The translations under genes were made by a program, and so were the position numbers. Below the pieces are notes generated by a model that made no database searches, was not told the origin of the DNA, and saw nothing but the letters and a program-made list of their open reading frames with translations. From positions 1-15,836 of the forward strand of contig CAYHCM010000091.1 of the NCBI GenBank assembly GCA_964355045.1: a DNA stretch of 15,836 bases, in the 5' to 3' direction. Positions 1-8,016 of this stretch are shown here, piece by piece. The stretch is from JABWCE01 sp964355045. GTDB lineage: Bacteria > Bacteroidota > Bacteroidia > NS11-12g > UBA9320. Within the stretch, counting starts at the first letter, position 1, and each line of letters begins with the position of its first letter.

Positions 1-78
1 ACCTTTAACCTTTTTACTTTAACCTTTAACCTTTTTACTTTAACCTTTAACCTTTCTACTTTAACCTTTAACCTTTCT
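1..78. repeat. 21-bp tandem repeat, about 3.7 copies, open at the left edge
   Basis: The unit ACCTTTAACCTTTTTACTTTA occurs at 1-21 and 22-42 identically. It recurs at 43-63 with one T-to-C change and as a partial copy of about 15 bases at 64-78 that carries the same change. The array starts at the first base, so it probably continues outside the window. It lies downstream of the last codon of the CusA C-terminal gene and looks like a non-coding minisatellite. The strand composition is strongly pyrimidine-biased. No function is evident. Confidence 0.9.
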
Positions 79-86
79 TTCCTTTT

Positions 87-108
87 GGGGACCGGTAAAC
101 GGTTCCCC
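87..108. repeat. Inverted repeat just after the cusA stop codon
   Basis: GGGGACCG (87-94) and CGGTTCCCC (100-108) can pair with one bulged base around a short GTAAA loop. It sits 4 bp beyond the CusA stop on the minus strand, so it could end or stabilise that transcript. On the minus strand, however, the stem is followed by AAAAGG and not by a T-run, so it is not a standard Rho-independent terminator. It may simply belong to the neighbouring repeat array. Confidence 0.5.
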
Positions 109-112
109 TACA

Positions 113-2050
113 TTACCCTTTCGCATCTATTAATTCGATTTTACCGTTTCTTTTTAATTCCCTGAGTTTCACCATTTCAAAAACAATAGGTGTAACCAAT
201 AATACATAAATTGTGGAGGTAATTGTACCGCCAATAAGAGGCACAGTAATGGGAAGCATTACGTCGGCCCCGGTGCCTGTAGCCCACAAAATAGGAATTA
301 ATCCGAATAACGACACCGAAACCGTCATTAATTTTGGTCTTAATCGCTTGGCTGAGCCTTCAATAATATACTGTTTTAAAATAGCTACTGTAATTGTTTC
401 TTTACTATTGCCGTGTTTAGCCACCATTTTATTCATGGCTTCATTCAAATAAATTGTCATTAACATGGCCGTTTCAATGGCCATTCCAAACAAGGCTATA
501 AAACCAACGGCTACAGCCACAGATAAATTTATCCCATAAAAATAAACCATAAATACCCCTCCAATTAAAGCAAACGGAACGGTTATCATTGTTATGAGGG
601 CTTCTTTCATCGAATGATAGGTGAAGTATAAAACCAGAAAAATAATCAGGATTACGATGGGTAATATCATCTTCAATGTTTTGTTGGCCCTTATTTGATT
701 TTCCCATTGTCCGCTCCATTCTATATAATATCCTTTGGGCATTTTAATTATCATGGCATTTAGTTTTTGTTGTGCTTCCTTAACCGTACTTCCTAAATCA
801 CGTTCCCTTACATTAAATAAAACGCTTCCTCTTAACATTGCATTTTCACTATTTATCATCGGCGGCCCGTCACTTATTTTTACATCGGCCACCGTTTCTA
901 ATGGAATTGGCCCGAATTGCATGGTTTGTACTTGAAGTTTTTTTAGAGCTTCAAGGCTATTTCGGTATTCCTGCGCATATCGTGCATTTACCGAGAACCG
1001 TTGTCGCCCTTCAATCGTGGTAGTCAGTTTCATACCGCCAATGGCGGCCTCCACCACATTATTAATATCATCCACGGTTAGTCCGTATCGGCCAATCATA
1101 TCTCGTTTTGCCTCAATGTCAATATATTTTCCACCTGTGATTGGTTCGGCATATAAATCTTTGACTCCGGAAGTACCTTCAAGAGCTTTTTTAATTTTTT
1201 GAGCTAAGACATTTATGGTATCCAAACTGGCTCCGTAAATTTTAATTCCCACATCCGTTCTTATACCGGTACTAAGCATATTGATTCGATTTATAATGGG
1301 TTGGGTAAAGCCGTTTGTAACACCCGGAATTTGCAGTTTATTGTTTATTTCAGTCACAATATCACTTTTGCTTTTATCTTCTCGCCATTCGTTTTGAGGT
1401 TTTAATAAAATAATGGTTTCAATCATACTTATCGGACTATTGTCGGTTGCTGTGTTAGCCCGTCCAGCTTTTCCCAAAACATGGGCCACTTCAGGTATTG
1501 ATTTTATTAATTTGTCCTGAACCTGTAATATTCGTTTCACTTCCGAATTAGATACATCCGGCAAGGTTACCGGCATAAACAAAATGGAACCTTCATCTAA
1601 GGGAGGCATAAATTCTGAACCTAAACGGGTAAACATCATTAAACCTATGAGTAACGCAATTATATTGATGCCCAAAACCGACTTGCGCCAGTTTAAACAA
1701 AATTTTAAAATTGGTGTGTAAATGCGTTCAAGCCCTTTGTTTATCGGATTTTTATTTTCAGGGCGAAGTTTTCCTTTTAATAAAAAACTAATGAGAACCG
1801 GGGTAAGAGTTATGGCCAAAAAAGCATCAACGATAAGTATGAACGATTTTGTATAAGCTAAAGGACTGAATAATTTACCCTCCATACCTGTAAGAAGAAA
1901 TACAGGTAAAAAAGATGTAATAACTATTATGGTTGAATAAAAAACTCCCGGCCCTACTAATTTTGAAGAGCTTTCTATAAGCTGTAACTTTTGTTCAGAA
2001 CTTAACGGGTCGTTATTTTTCTTAAAAATGTTCTTTAATTTTTCTTTCAT
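113..2050 (-). CDS. cusA: CusA-type heavy-metal RND efflux pump, C-terminal part (split gene)
   Basis: This is the C-terminal two thirds of a CusA/CzcA-family inner-membrane proton/metal antiporter, which pumps Cu(I)/Ag(I) out through CusB and CusC. From the ATG at 2050 it has 645 residues. It resumes right after the TM4 region with GPGVFYSTIIVITSF, then carries further TM helices, the second periplasmic porter half, and the last TM bundle ending ...VTPIVFEMVKLREL. Methionines in the motifs MLSTG, IGGMK and GPPM look like the Met-rich copper path of CusA pumps. Together with the upstream frame (429 aa) the total is about 1,074 aa, close to the roughly 1,050 of intact CusA. The ATG lies one base after the upstream stop (TAA-C-ATG). 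The open frame extends upstream to 2119, but those codons overlap the other half. It could be a truly split pump, a frameshifted pseudogene or a sequencing error. Confidence 0.85.
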   Translation of the reverse strand: MKEKLKNIFKKNNDPLSSEQKLQLIESSSKLVGPGVFYSTIIVITSFLPVFLLTGMEGKLFSPLAYTKSFILIVDAFLAITLTPVLISFLLKGKLRPENKNPINKGLERIYTPILKFCLNWRKSVLGINIIALLIGLMMFTRLGSEFMPPLDEGSILFMPVTLPDVSNSEVKRILQVQDKLIKSIPEVAHVLGKAGRANTATDNSPISMIETIILLKPQNEWREDKSKSDIVTEINNKLQIPGVTNGFTQPIINRINMLSTGIRTDVGIKIYGASLDTINVLAQKIKKALEGTSGVKDLYAEPITGGKYIDIEAKRDMIGRYGLTVDDINNVVEAAIGGMKLTTTIEGRQRFSVNARYAQEYRNSLEALKKLQVQTMQFGPIPLETVADVKISDGPPMINSENAMLRGSVLFNVRERDLGSTVKEAQQKLNAMIIKMPKGYYIEWSGQWENQIRANKTLKMILPIVILIIFLVLYFTYHSMKEALITMITVPFALIGGVFMVYFYGINLSVAVAVGFIALFGMAIETAMLMTIYLNEAMNKMVAKHGNSKETITVAILKQYIIEGSAKRLRPKLMTVSVSLFGLIPILWATGTGADVMLPITVPLIGGTITSTIYVLLVTPIVFEMVKLRELKRNGKIELIDAKG

Positions 2051-2051
2051 G

Positions 2052-3341
2052 TTAAGCAGATTTTTGATTATGACCCATTTCTTCCTGTTTCTCAGAAATT
2101 GTTCTATATGCATTTTCAACCATCACAATTCCATCATCAACCACCACGCCAATGGCCAAAGCTATACCTGTAAGCGACATAATGTTGGATGAAATTCCAA
2201 AAGTTTGCAGTAAAATAAAACCAACCGATACCGAAATTGGCAATTGAATAAGGATGATTAAAGCGCTTCGCCAATGAAATAAAAAAAGAAGAACAACTAT
2301 CGAAACGGCAATCATCTCTTCTATTAAAGTTCCTCTAACTGATGCAATTGCTGCTTCTATAAGTTCGCTTCTGTCATACGAAGTTTTGAACGTAACCCCT
2401 TCCGGTAATCCTTTTTCCACTTCTCTCATTTTTTCCTTTACCGCGTGTATTACCTTATCGGCATTTTCACCATATCGCATCACCACAATTCCTCCAACCA
2501 CTTCGCCGGTACCATTTTGGTCAAAAATCCCTAAACGCAAATCGCCTCCCATTTGAACAGAACCAAGATCCTTAACCAGAACCGGAACTGAATTGTAATT
2601 TTTAATGGCAATATCTTCCACATCTTTTATATTTTTAATATAGCCTAATCCTCTAATGATATATGCCATATCGCTCATTTCAAATTTTCGTCCACCTACA
2701 TCGTTATTGCTTGTTTTCACGGCAGTCATCACTTCCATCATGCTCACATTGTAATATTGCATTTTTAGGGGGTCAAGAACCAATTGGTATTGTTTTTCAA
2801 AACCGCCGAAAGAGGCTACTTCGGCCACACCCGGCACAGTTTGCAATGCAAATTTTACGTACCAATCCTGCAAGGCACGTTGTTCACCAAGGTCCATTCC
2901 ACCGGCATTTAAATGATACCAAAAAATATGACCCACGCCTGTGCCGTCAGGCCCCAATGATGGAACCACGCTTTGAGGCAGCAGCCGCTGTGCGAAATTC
3001 AAACGTTCTAATACACGGGTTCTGGCCCAATACACATCTACATTATCTTCAAAAATTATATAAACAAAACTCATCCCAAACATTGAGGCACCACGGATAT
3101 TTTTAATTTTTGGAATTCCCTGAAGGTTAGAAACCAAAGGATAAGTTACCTGATCTTCAATTACCTGAGGGCTTCGTCCCATCCATTCGGTAAAAACGAT
3201 AACCTGATTTTCGGACACATCAGGAATGGCATCTATGGGATTTTGTTGTACACTGTATATGCCCCAACCAAATAAACCGGCTGATAATAGCAGGACAACA
3301 ATTCTGTTTTTGAGTGAAAACGATATTAATTTTTTTACCAT
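2052..3341 (-). CDS. cusA: CusA-type heavy-metal RND efflux pump, N-terminal part (split gene)
   Basis: This is the N-terminal 429 residues of the same HME-RND pump. It starts with TM1 (MVKKLISFSLKNRIVVLLL), then the conserved NPIDAIPDVSENQV segment and the first periplasmic porter half. TM2-TM4 follow, with the family TM4 motif AIGVVVDDGIVMVEN at about 396-410; the acidic pair D402/D403 is the expected proton-relay region. An intact CusA continues into a cytoplasmic loop, but here the frame stops (NQKSA, then TAA at 2054-2052). Omitting one A from a run of five A's just before the stop would fuse both frames as ...GHNQNLLNMKEKL.... On its own this half lacks TM5 onward and should not pump. 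The start is 45 bp after the nuclease-like gene. Confidence 0.87.
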   Translation of the reverse strand: MVKKLISFSLKNRIVVLLLSAGLFGWGIYSVQQNPIDAIPDVSENQVIVFTEWMGRSPQVIEDQVTYPLVSNLQGIPKIKNIRGASMFGMSFVYIIFEDNVDVYWARTRVLERLNFAQRLLPQSVVPSLGPDGTGVGHIFWYHLNAGGMDLGEQRALQDWYVKFALQTVPGVAEVASFGGFEKQYQLVLDPLKMQYYNVSMMEVMTAVKTSNNDVGGRKFEMSDMAYIIRGLGYIKNIKDVEDIAIKNYNSVPVLVKDLGSVQMGGDLRLGIFDQNGTGEVVGGIVVMRYGENADKVIHAVKEKMREVEKGLPEGVTFKTSYDRSELIEAAIASVRGTLIEEMIAVSIVVLLFLFHWRSALIILIQLPISVSVGFILLQTFGISSNIMSLTGIALAIGVVVDDGIVMVENAYRTISEKQEEMGHNQKSA

Positions 3342-3344
3342 ATG

Positions 3345-3358
3345 AGTAAAATCTTACT
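3345..3358. promoter_or_regulatory. Short inverted repeat just upstream of the cusA start
   Basis: AGTAA-AATC-TTACT forms a perfect 5-bp stem with a 4-bp loop. It ends 3 bp before the cusA ATG (3341), so it overlaps the ribosome landing zone. It could be an RNA hairpin affecting initiation or an operator half-site. The stem is short and AT-rich, so chance is a real alternative. Confidence 0.25.
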
Positions 3359-3386
3359 TGAACAATTATTTTTTTACTTTTTATTA

Positions 3387-4652
3387 TTATATGAGAACGT
3401 GATTAATTATAGATGATTTTGCTATTTTTTCCAGAATGAAATGGTCAGAACCAAATTTACAAATTGCATCGCAATTGGCTCTTAATTCAGAAAATAAGAT
3501 ATATTTAATATTCATATTAGAATTTTTAATAACGGGTCTATTCAACTGAGCAATAACATCTTTTTCTCTACTATCAGGGATAATAATGTAGAATACTTTA
3601 CTGCCATTAGAAATACTAAAATATAAATCTGACAAACGCAAAATTCCCGAATAAATACTTGTACTTTTTTCTACTTCAAATGCTCCAATTATTCTATTTG
3701 TGCCTTTTTCAAACCATAGAACATCAATTAGTTTTATAGTGTTTAGAATATCTTTGTCTATTAATAATTCTGGAAATTTGTTAATTGAAATAAATGAAAA
3801 ACTCTGACCATTAAAGGATTTACTTTTATCATTACTTGCTGGTGTAACATCATAGCCTAATGAAACACCTATCTTTAATAAATGATATTGCATTTCATTA
3901 TGAAGATTCTCTTCTTGCTTTTCATCCTGCATTTCTTTTTGTCGTTTCTCTATATTTTTTTCAAACTTTTTTCGTTCAAATCCACTCAAGTATTCATCAT
4001 TGCCAATTAACATTTTTTGTGTACCAATTTCAAAACATAATCCTGCAATAGAACCGTAATCATTTGATAATTCAGACATAAATTTTTGGTTGGTTTGCAT
4101 CAACACTTCCCTTATTTTTAAATACTCACTCCAGCTACCCAGTTTTTTATTATCCTTAAATAAAATATTAAATCCATTTAAAATAGCCGTATTGAATGGT
4201 GGAAACCAGGTAGGGTGCAAAAAATATAAGATATTGCCAACAGCCGGACCTAACCCTTTTATTTTCAAATCATCTAATTTTATTATTTCCTTAATTACCT
4301 GCTCCTCTAATATAGCATTAATGCAGTTTTCGAGAAACTGTCCAAAGAATATTTTGTTATTTGGATTTTCATAAATATCAGGAATCCGCAACTTGGGTTT
4401 CCAATAAAATGGATGTGCTACACCAACAAATACTTGCTTTTGCTCTGCAATACAATTAAGTACAAATTCTAAACTACTTTCTTTAAAATCATTCGGAAAA
4501 GTTTTGTTTTTGATGTCATCGACAACTTGTAATACACCTCTGCGTATTGTACGAAATGCTTTTAACCTTTGGTCATTTTCAACAAACCAAGTATTGTAAA
4601 CACTTTCGTGGTCTGTTTTATATTGGTGAATTATTTCTGACAGGTTACTCAT
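3387..4652 (-). CDS. Putative PD-(D/E)XK-type nuclease (restriction-endonuclease-like), 421 aa
   Basis: No exact family was recognised. Residues 128-160 (KIKGLGPAVGNILYFLHP) look like a helix-hairpin-helix DNA-binding element. Residues 225-255 are a charged, probably coiled-coil linker rich in K, E and Q. The C-terminal part, about 250-421, resembles restriction-endonuclease-like domains: a helix with E253, the stretch LGYDVTPASND, then IDVLWF (D310) and GAFEVEKSTSIYSGILRLSDL with E326, E328 and K329. D310 plus E326-x-E328/K329 is a plausible PD-(D/E)XK metal site. No methyltransferase lies beside it. Its first 8 bases (ATGAGTAA) overlap the end of the haem-binding-domain gene, implying coupled translation, and cusA follows after 45 bp. 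A DNA nuclease is unexpected in a copper operon. It could be a DNA-damage or defence gene carried as a passenger. Confidence 0.6.
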   Translation of the reverse strand: MSNLSEIIHQYKTDHESVYNTWFVENDQRLKAFRTIRRGVLQVVDDIKNKTFPNDFKESSLEFVLNCIAEQKQVFVGVAHPFYWKPKLRIPDIYENPNNKIFFGQFLENCINAILEEQVIKEIIKLDDLKIKGLGPAVGNILYFLHPTWFPPFNTAILNGFNILFKDNKKLGSWSEYLKIREVLMQTNQKFMSELSNDYGSIAGLCFEIGTQKMLIGNDEYLSGFERKKFEKNIEKRQKEMQDEKQEENLHNEMQYHLLKIGVSLGYDVTPASNDKSKSFNGQSFSFISINKFPELLIDKDILNTIKLIDVLWFEKGTNRIIGAFEVEKSTSIYSGILRLSDLYFSISNGSKVFYIIIPDSREKDVIAQLNRPVIKNSNMNIKYILFSELRANCDAICKFGSDHFILEKIAKSSIINHVLI

Positions 4653-5103
4653 TGTTTTTAAGTGTTTCTATCCAATGAATTACTTCCTCTTTTTGATTTT
4701 TCGAAAGTATGGCTTTCCTATGTATTAAAGTATAGGATGCTAAAGGCATTTCATTTGCTTTTATTTGTTTTATAATTCTGTCTAATTTGCTTTTCTGTTT
4801 TCGTTTCGAATATTTTCCAAACTCATTAAAGTTTAAATTTTCTTTGGCTTCTTTAATATGACTTTCCATAAAAATACGTATTGGCTGAATGTAAGAATAC
4901 AATGGATACCTGGTATTATTACTATGACAATCGTAACACGAAGTTTTTAAAATGGTTTCCACACTTTGAGGAACATTATACACGTTTGTAAAATCTGTAG
5001 TAAAATCCTGCCCGGAACTTTCATTTCGGGCAGGTTGATACAATTGCAATAATAAAAAAACAATTATCCCGATAATTAGTATTTTTTTAATGCCTTTTTT
5101 CAT
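4645..5103 (-). CDS. Membrane-anchored haem-binding-domain protein (c-type CxxCH), 152 aa
   Basis: An N-terminal TM anchor or uncleaved signal (residues 7-21, ILIIGIIVFLLLQL) is followed by a periplasmic domain with one haem c motif, C56-Y-D-C59-H60. The context SCYDCHSNNTRYPLYSYIQP is typical of the Haem_bd family. M119 in NEMPLASYTLIH is a candidate distal haem ligand. Such proteins recur near metal-resistance and respiratory genes in Bacteroidota; the exact role is unknown, and redox sensing or electron transfer are inferences. The start is 1 bp after the stop of the upstream DUF3347 gene. Its own stop overlaps the nuclease start by 8 bp, so three genes form one tightly coupled unit. Confidence 0.82.
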   Translation of the reverse strand: MKKGIKKILIIGIIVFLLLQLYQPARNESSGQDFTTDFTNVYNVPQSVETILKTSCYDCHSNNTRYPLYSYIQPIRIFMESHIKEAKENLNFNEFGKYSKRKQKSKLDRIIKQIKANEMPLASYTLIHRKAILSKNQKEEVIHWIETLKNNE

Positions 5104-5104
5104 T

Positions 5105-5776
5105 TTAAAATTCTTTTTTTATTGAACCACACGTGAGCATTTCGGAGCCATGGTATGGATTTTGAATTTTTTTGGTTTCACTTAACCAGTAAGCTCCCTT
5201 ATCATTATCATACATCGGGCAAAAATCCTGATATAGTTTTTGGCTCGAACCAAACATTTTTACCAAATCGGTTATATCTTTACTCAACATTACAAAATGT
5301 TCCCGTTGATGGTCAATTTTTCCGGCGTTGTCACCAATATGTTCAGCATGTTCTTTGGCATCATCGGCAATTTCTGAATACGTTTTTTTCATTTCAGTCT
5401 TAATTGCATTTTCATCCACATTATTAAATACATCAAGCAACGCTTTTCCGGCCGAGGCGGCTGCTTTCGAATCATCTTTTGTCAAAGCATTTTTAAGAGC
5501 CAAATAATTGGTCACTATTTCAGTAGTAGTAAACGTGGTTTGCGGTACAGATTCGGTCGAGGTGTTTGCCTTAGGTACGGAATCTTTTGTTGCATCGGGT
5601 TTGGTTAAGTCCATTCCGCATTTGGAACACGTGTCGCCTTGGTTGCCTGTCACTTCGGAGTGCATAGGGCATGCAAATTGCCCGGTGCCGGTTTCATTTG
5701 ATTTGTTTGAGCTTTTATTACAAGCTGTGAAACTGATTAAAGCCAATACTATGGCCGGGAAGATTACTTTTTTCAT
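5105..5776 (-). CDS. Lipoprotein with heavy-metal-binding domain and DUF3347, 223 aa
   Basis: Signal peptide with lipobox ISFTAC (lipid-anchor Cys19). Residues 34-58 form a heavy-metal-binding domain, FACPMHSEV...CSKCGMDL, with C36, M38, H39, C50 and C53 as likely Cu/Ag ligands. About 83-165 match DUF3347, a helical domain (IVTNYLALKNALTKDDSKAA). The C-terminus carries the motif that commonly ends this family: FCPMYDNDKGAYWLSE...NPYHGSEMLTCG (C186, M188, M213, C216). In many Bacteroidota these modules are fused to the CusB adaptor. Here they form a free lipoprotein, probably a metal chaperone for the Cus pump. It is the first gene of the downstream unit, preceded by about 150 bp without a gene that should hold its promoter. 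Confidence 0.87.
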   Translation of the reverse strand: MKKVIFPAIVLALISFTACNKSSNKSNETGTGQFACPMHSEVTGNQGDTCSKCGMDLTKPDATKDSVPKANTSTESVPQTTFTTTEIVTNYLALKNALTKDDSKAAASAGKALLDVFNNVDENAIKTEMKKTYSEIADDAKEHAEHIGDNAGKIDHQREHFVMLSKDITDLVKMFGSSQKLYQDFCPMYDNDKGAYWLSETKKIQNPYHGSEMLTCGSIKKEF

Positions 5777-5928
5777 TTATTTTTTTGATTGATTTTTATA
5801 TATGTAGCCTTTATTGGCAGCATTTTTTAACAAAAAGTTTTTTGAATATCCATTTTAAAAAGTTCATAATAGTATGTGCAAGTTTCAAAATAGTTTTCCG
5901 GTTTTATAAATAATTTACGAACATGGCA

Positions 5929-6201
5929 CTAATTAGCTGAACTCAAAAATTCAACTATTTTTTTTACTTCCTCACTTGTAATATTAGCCCTAACCTGCAT
6001 GTGTAAACCAATAGTTTTCCATTGTTCATCATTAAAATCGGCCGGCGACGGGCTGTTATGACATCGCATACAGTTTTCGCCCCAAAGCTGCGCTCCTGAT
6101 TTAGAAGTAATCACGTTCTTTGATAATGAACAACTTTGAATGGTAACTAATAGCATTAGTACTAATATTGATAAACTGATAATAAATTTAATTTTTTTCA
6201 T
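5929..6201 (-). CDS. Small c-type haem lipoprotein, 90 aa
   Basis: A signal peptide ends in the lipobox TIQSC (Cys24), so the mature protein has only 67 residues. It has one haem c site, C44-M-R-C47-H48 in WGENCMRCHNSPSPADF. The helix pattern WKTIGLHMQVRANITSEEVKKIVEFL is like the C-terminal half of a small cytochrome c; M68 may be the sixth ligand. It is probably a periplasm-facing electron carrier. It follows the outer-membrane barrel gene by 20 bp and looks co-transcribed. It ends the run of envelope genes before a gap of about 150 bp. Confidence 0.8.
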   Translation of the reverse strand: MKKIKFIISLSILVLMLLVTIQSCSLSKNVITSKSGAQLWGENCMRCHNSPSPADFNDEQWKTIGLHMQVRANITSEEVKKIVEFLSSAN

Positions 6202-6221
6202 ATTTAATTTTTTTAAAGGGT

Positions 6222-7511
6222 TTATAATCCAAAAGCTAAATGTATAAGAAATGTGTTATTGCCCATGCTGCTCATTCCACTCATCTCTGATTCATCCATA
6301 GTTTCGTTCGTTATCTGATAACTCATTTTAACAACCGTTCTCCAGGTAAACCAATAATTTAGCCCAATGTCTAATTGAGTTTGATTGCTTTCCCAAAGCG
6401 AACCATGAGGAGTATCGTACATAGAATATCTGCCCACAAGCTCCATATTTTTAAGAATAGCATTTTCGGCTAATGCCGGCCTGAAAGCCAACTGAGCGTA
6501 ATACGAAGAACTTTTGTTTGTAAATGTATATCGGGAAGTGTCTTCAGCGTTAAAATAGTCGACACTGCTTATATTTGAAAAGTTGTATTGTCCTTTAAAA
6601 TCAATTATTCCCTTAAGAGGTTTTACAATCTTAACATACGATAAATCAAAGGCCGTAAGCATAGCGGTAACATCTTTATAGGTTATATCTTCATTCATCG
6701 AATCCTGTTCAAAGGGTGAATCCATGGATCCCGGCATGGCATAATATCCTGAAACGCCAATTTCTAAAGATGAATTGGCCAGCGGCAAATACCCAATACG
6801 GCTACCAATAGCTTTATTTTTGTTATTATCCATTGAATTTGAAAACGACAACATTCCGGCCTCATCAGGCTCTTCGGTACCATCCTTAATACCGGGGCCA
6901 TTTACAGCATAGATTGAATAATTTAATTTGGATTTTCCCAATTGCAATCCACCTCTGATTTCAAGACCAATATCAGCAGATGGTGCTATTCCGTCATGTC
7001 CGAATCCCAAAGGTGTCGAACTGAATTTATTGATCCATGACGGATGAAACCTTTCGGTAAATGTTCCGAAGGGAAGTAAAAATTTCCCCGCTCTGATTAT
7101 CAGACCTCTTGAAACGATGTAGGAGGCATTGGCATAACCAAGATTTATTTCAAACATATCTGACATGTATTCCATTTCCAATTCACTTTCAAAAAGAAAA
7201 TGGTCGCCGTGACGCCAAAGTAATACAGGATTAAAAGAGGTCATACTAAAGTTAGCATCGTCAGCCGAAGTTTGCAATCCAAATTGGCCAAAGCCCCGCA
7301 TCATAAAATTCGTTTTATCCTCCTTCTTCAAAGAATTGATTTCATCTTTGATAGCGTTTAACTGAGTTTGAATAGTATCTTGTGCATAAACCACGCTAAA
7401 ACTTAATACAAACCAAACCATTGAAATGGTTTTTAATTTACCCAAAATCTTATTTTGATTTTTAGGGTATTTCCCGCTCAGGCAGGATAATTTGTGAATT
7501 TGCGATTTCAT
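6222..7511 (-). CDS. Outer-membrane beta-barrel (porin-like) protein, 429 aa
   Basis: The first 30 residues are polar and basic, followed by a hydrophobic core MVWFVLSFSVVYA and a likely cleavage site before Q44. A short coiled-coil segment (about 48-66, TQLNAIKDEINSLKKEDKTN) precedes repeated amphipathic strands rich in aromatic residues and glycine. Examples are GFGQFGLQ, HFLFESELEMEYM, GLIIRAGKFLLPFGTF and WFTWRTVVKMSYQI. It ends in FLIHLAFGL, typical of a barrel's last strand. The phrase AGKFLLPFGTFTERFHPSW resembles phosphate-selective or OprP-like porins. The substrate is unknown; metal or anion passage is a guess from the context. The long N-terminal region before the signal core is unusual, so the true start may be further in, but ATG at residue 31 would leave a signal without a basic end. 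Confidence 0.75.
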   Translation of the reverse strand: MKSQIHKLSCLSGKYPKNQNKILGKLKTISMVWFVLSFSVVYAQDTIQTQLNAIKDEINSLKKEDKTNFMMRGFGQFGLQTSADDANFSMTSFNPVLLWRHGDHFLFESELEMEYMSDMFEINLGYANASYIVSRGLIIRAGKFLLPFGTFTERFHPSWINKFSSTPLGFGHDGIAPSADIGLEIRGGLQLGKSKLNYSIYAVNGPGIKDGTEEPDEAGMLSFSNSMDNNKNKAIGSRIGYLPLANSSLEIGVSGYYAMPGSMDSPFEQDSMNEDITYKDVTAMLTAFDLSYVKIVKPLKGIIDFKGQYNFSNISSVDYFNAEDTSRYTFTNKSSSYYAQLAFRPALAENAILKNMELVGRYSMYDTPHGSLWESNQTQLDIGLNYWFTWRTVVKMSYQITNETMDESEMSGMSSMGNNTFLIHLAFGL

Positions 7512-7577
7512 ATGTATATTTTTTTAATTGATTAATAAAAATTTCTATTCATTATTTTTAATAGTATGGAACGATGA

Positions 7578-7982
7578 TTATTTCTTTTTAAAAGTTCTTA
7601 TATAGTTAATCAACTGCCATCTTTGAGTTACGGTAAGTATGCTTTTATAACTGGCCATTGGGGGCCGGCCTTCGCTCAGTTTCCAAAACAAGGTACCATC
7701 TGTTTGACCCTGTGTTTTTTCCAAGGTAAAATTTCCGGGCTTTACCGGTAATCCAACTCCTCCTATGCCATCGCCTTTGCCTTTATCACCATGGCACACG
7801 GCACATAATTGAGTGAACAACTTTTTTCCTTCCGCAATTGAAGCCAAATTTCCCTTTAAGGGATTTAATAATTTATTGGCTTCAACCGGGGCTATCCATG
7901 GGATTCCACCTGAATTAATTTTTAATAGGGAAAACCCAAAAGTTATAAAAATGGTAAAAATCATCAAACTTGCTTTCATCAT
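7578..7982 (-). CDS. Mono-haem cytochrome c, 134 aa
   Basis: A signal or anchor helix at residues 4-20 is followed by a class I cytochrome c fold. The haem site is C60-A-V-C63-H64 in LCAVCHGDKGKGDGIGG, the distal ligand is probably M109 in GRPPMASYKSILT, and the C-terminal helix is WQLINYIRTF. Proteins of this form carry electrons in the periplasm. It lies 34 bp after the double metal-binding-domain gene and 66 bp before the barrel gene, in the same direction. Two haem proteins in this run and one in the next unit suggest that redox chemistry accompanies metal handling here, which is inference. Confidence 0.88.
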   Translation of the reverse strand: MMKASLMIFTIFITFGFSLLKINSGGIPWIAPVEANKLLNPLKGNLASIAEGKKLFTQLCAVCHGDKGKGDGIGGVGLPVKPGNFTLEKTQGQTDGTLFWKLSEGRPPMASYKSILTVTQRWQLINYIRTFKKK

Positions 7983-8016
7983 ATCGGTTGTTTATCCAGT
8001 TTATTTTTAAACATTT

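Noticed and set aside
1..78. CRISPR array
   Set aside because: The 21-bp units are directly adjacent with no unique spacers, so this is a simple tandem repeat.
2663..3106. 147-codon plus-strand frame opposite cusA
   Set aside because: It lies antisense within a strongly conserved RND pump sequence, and the translation is rich in H, R and P with no domain.
3387..4652. Complete restriction-modification system
   Set aside because: No methyltransferase motifs occur in any neighbouring gene, so only a nuclease-like protein can be claimed.
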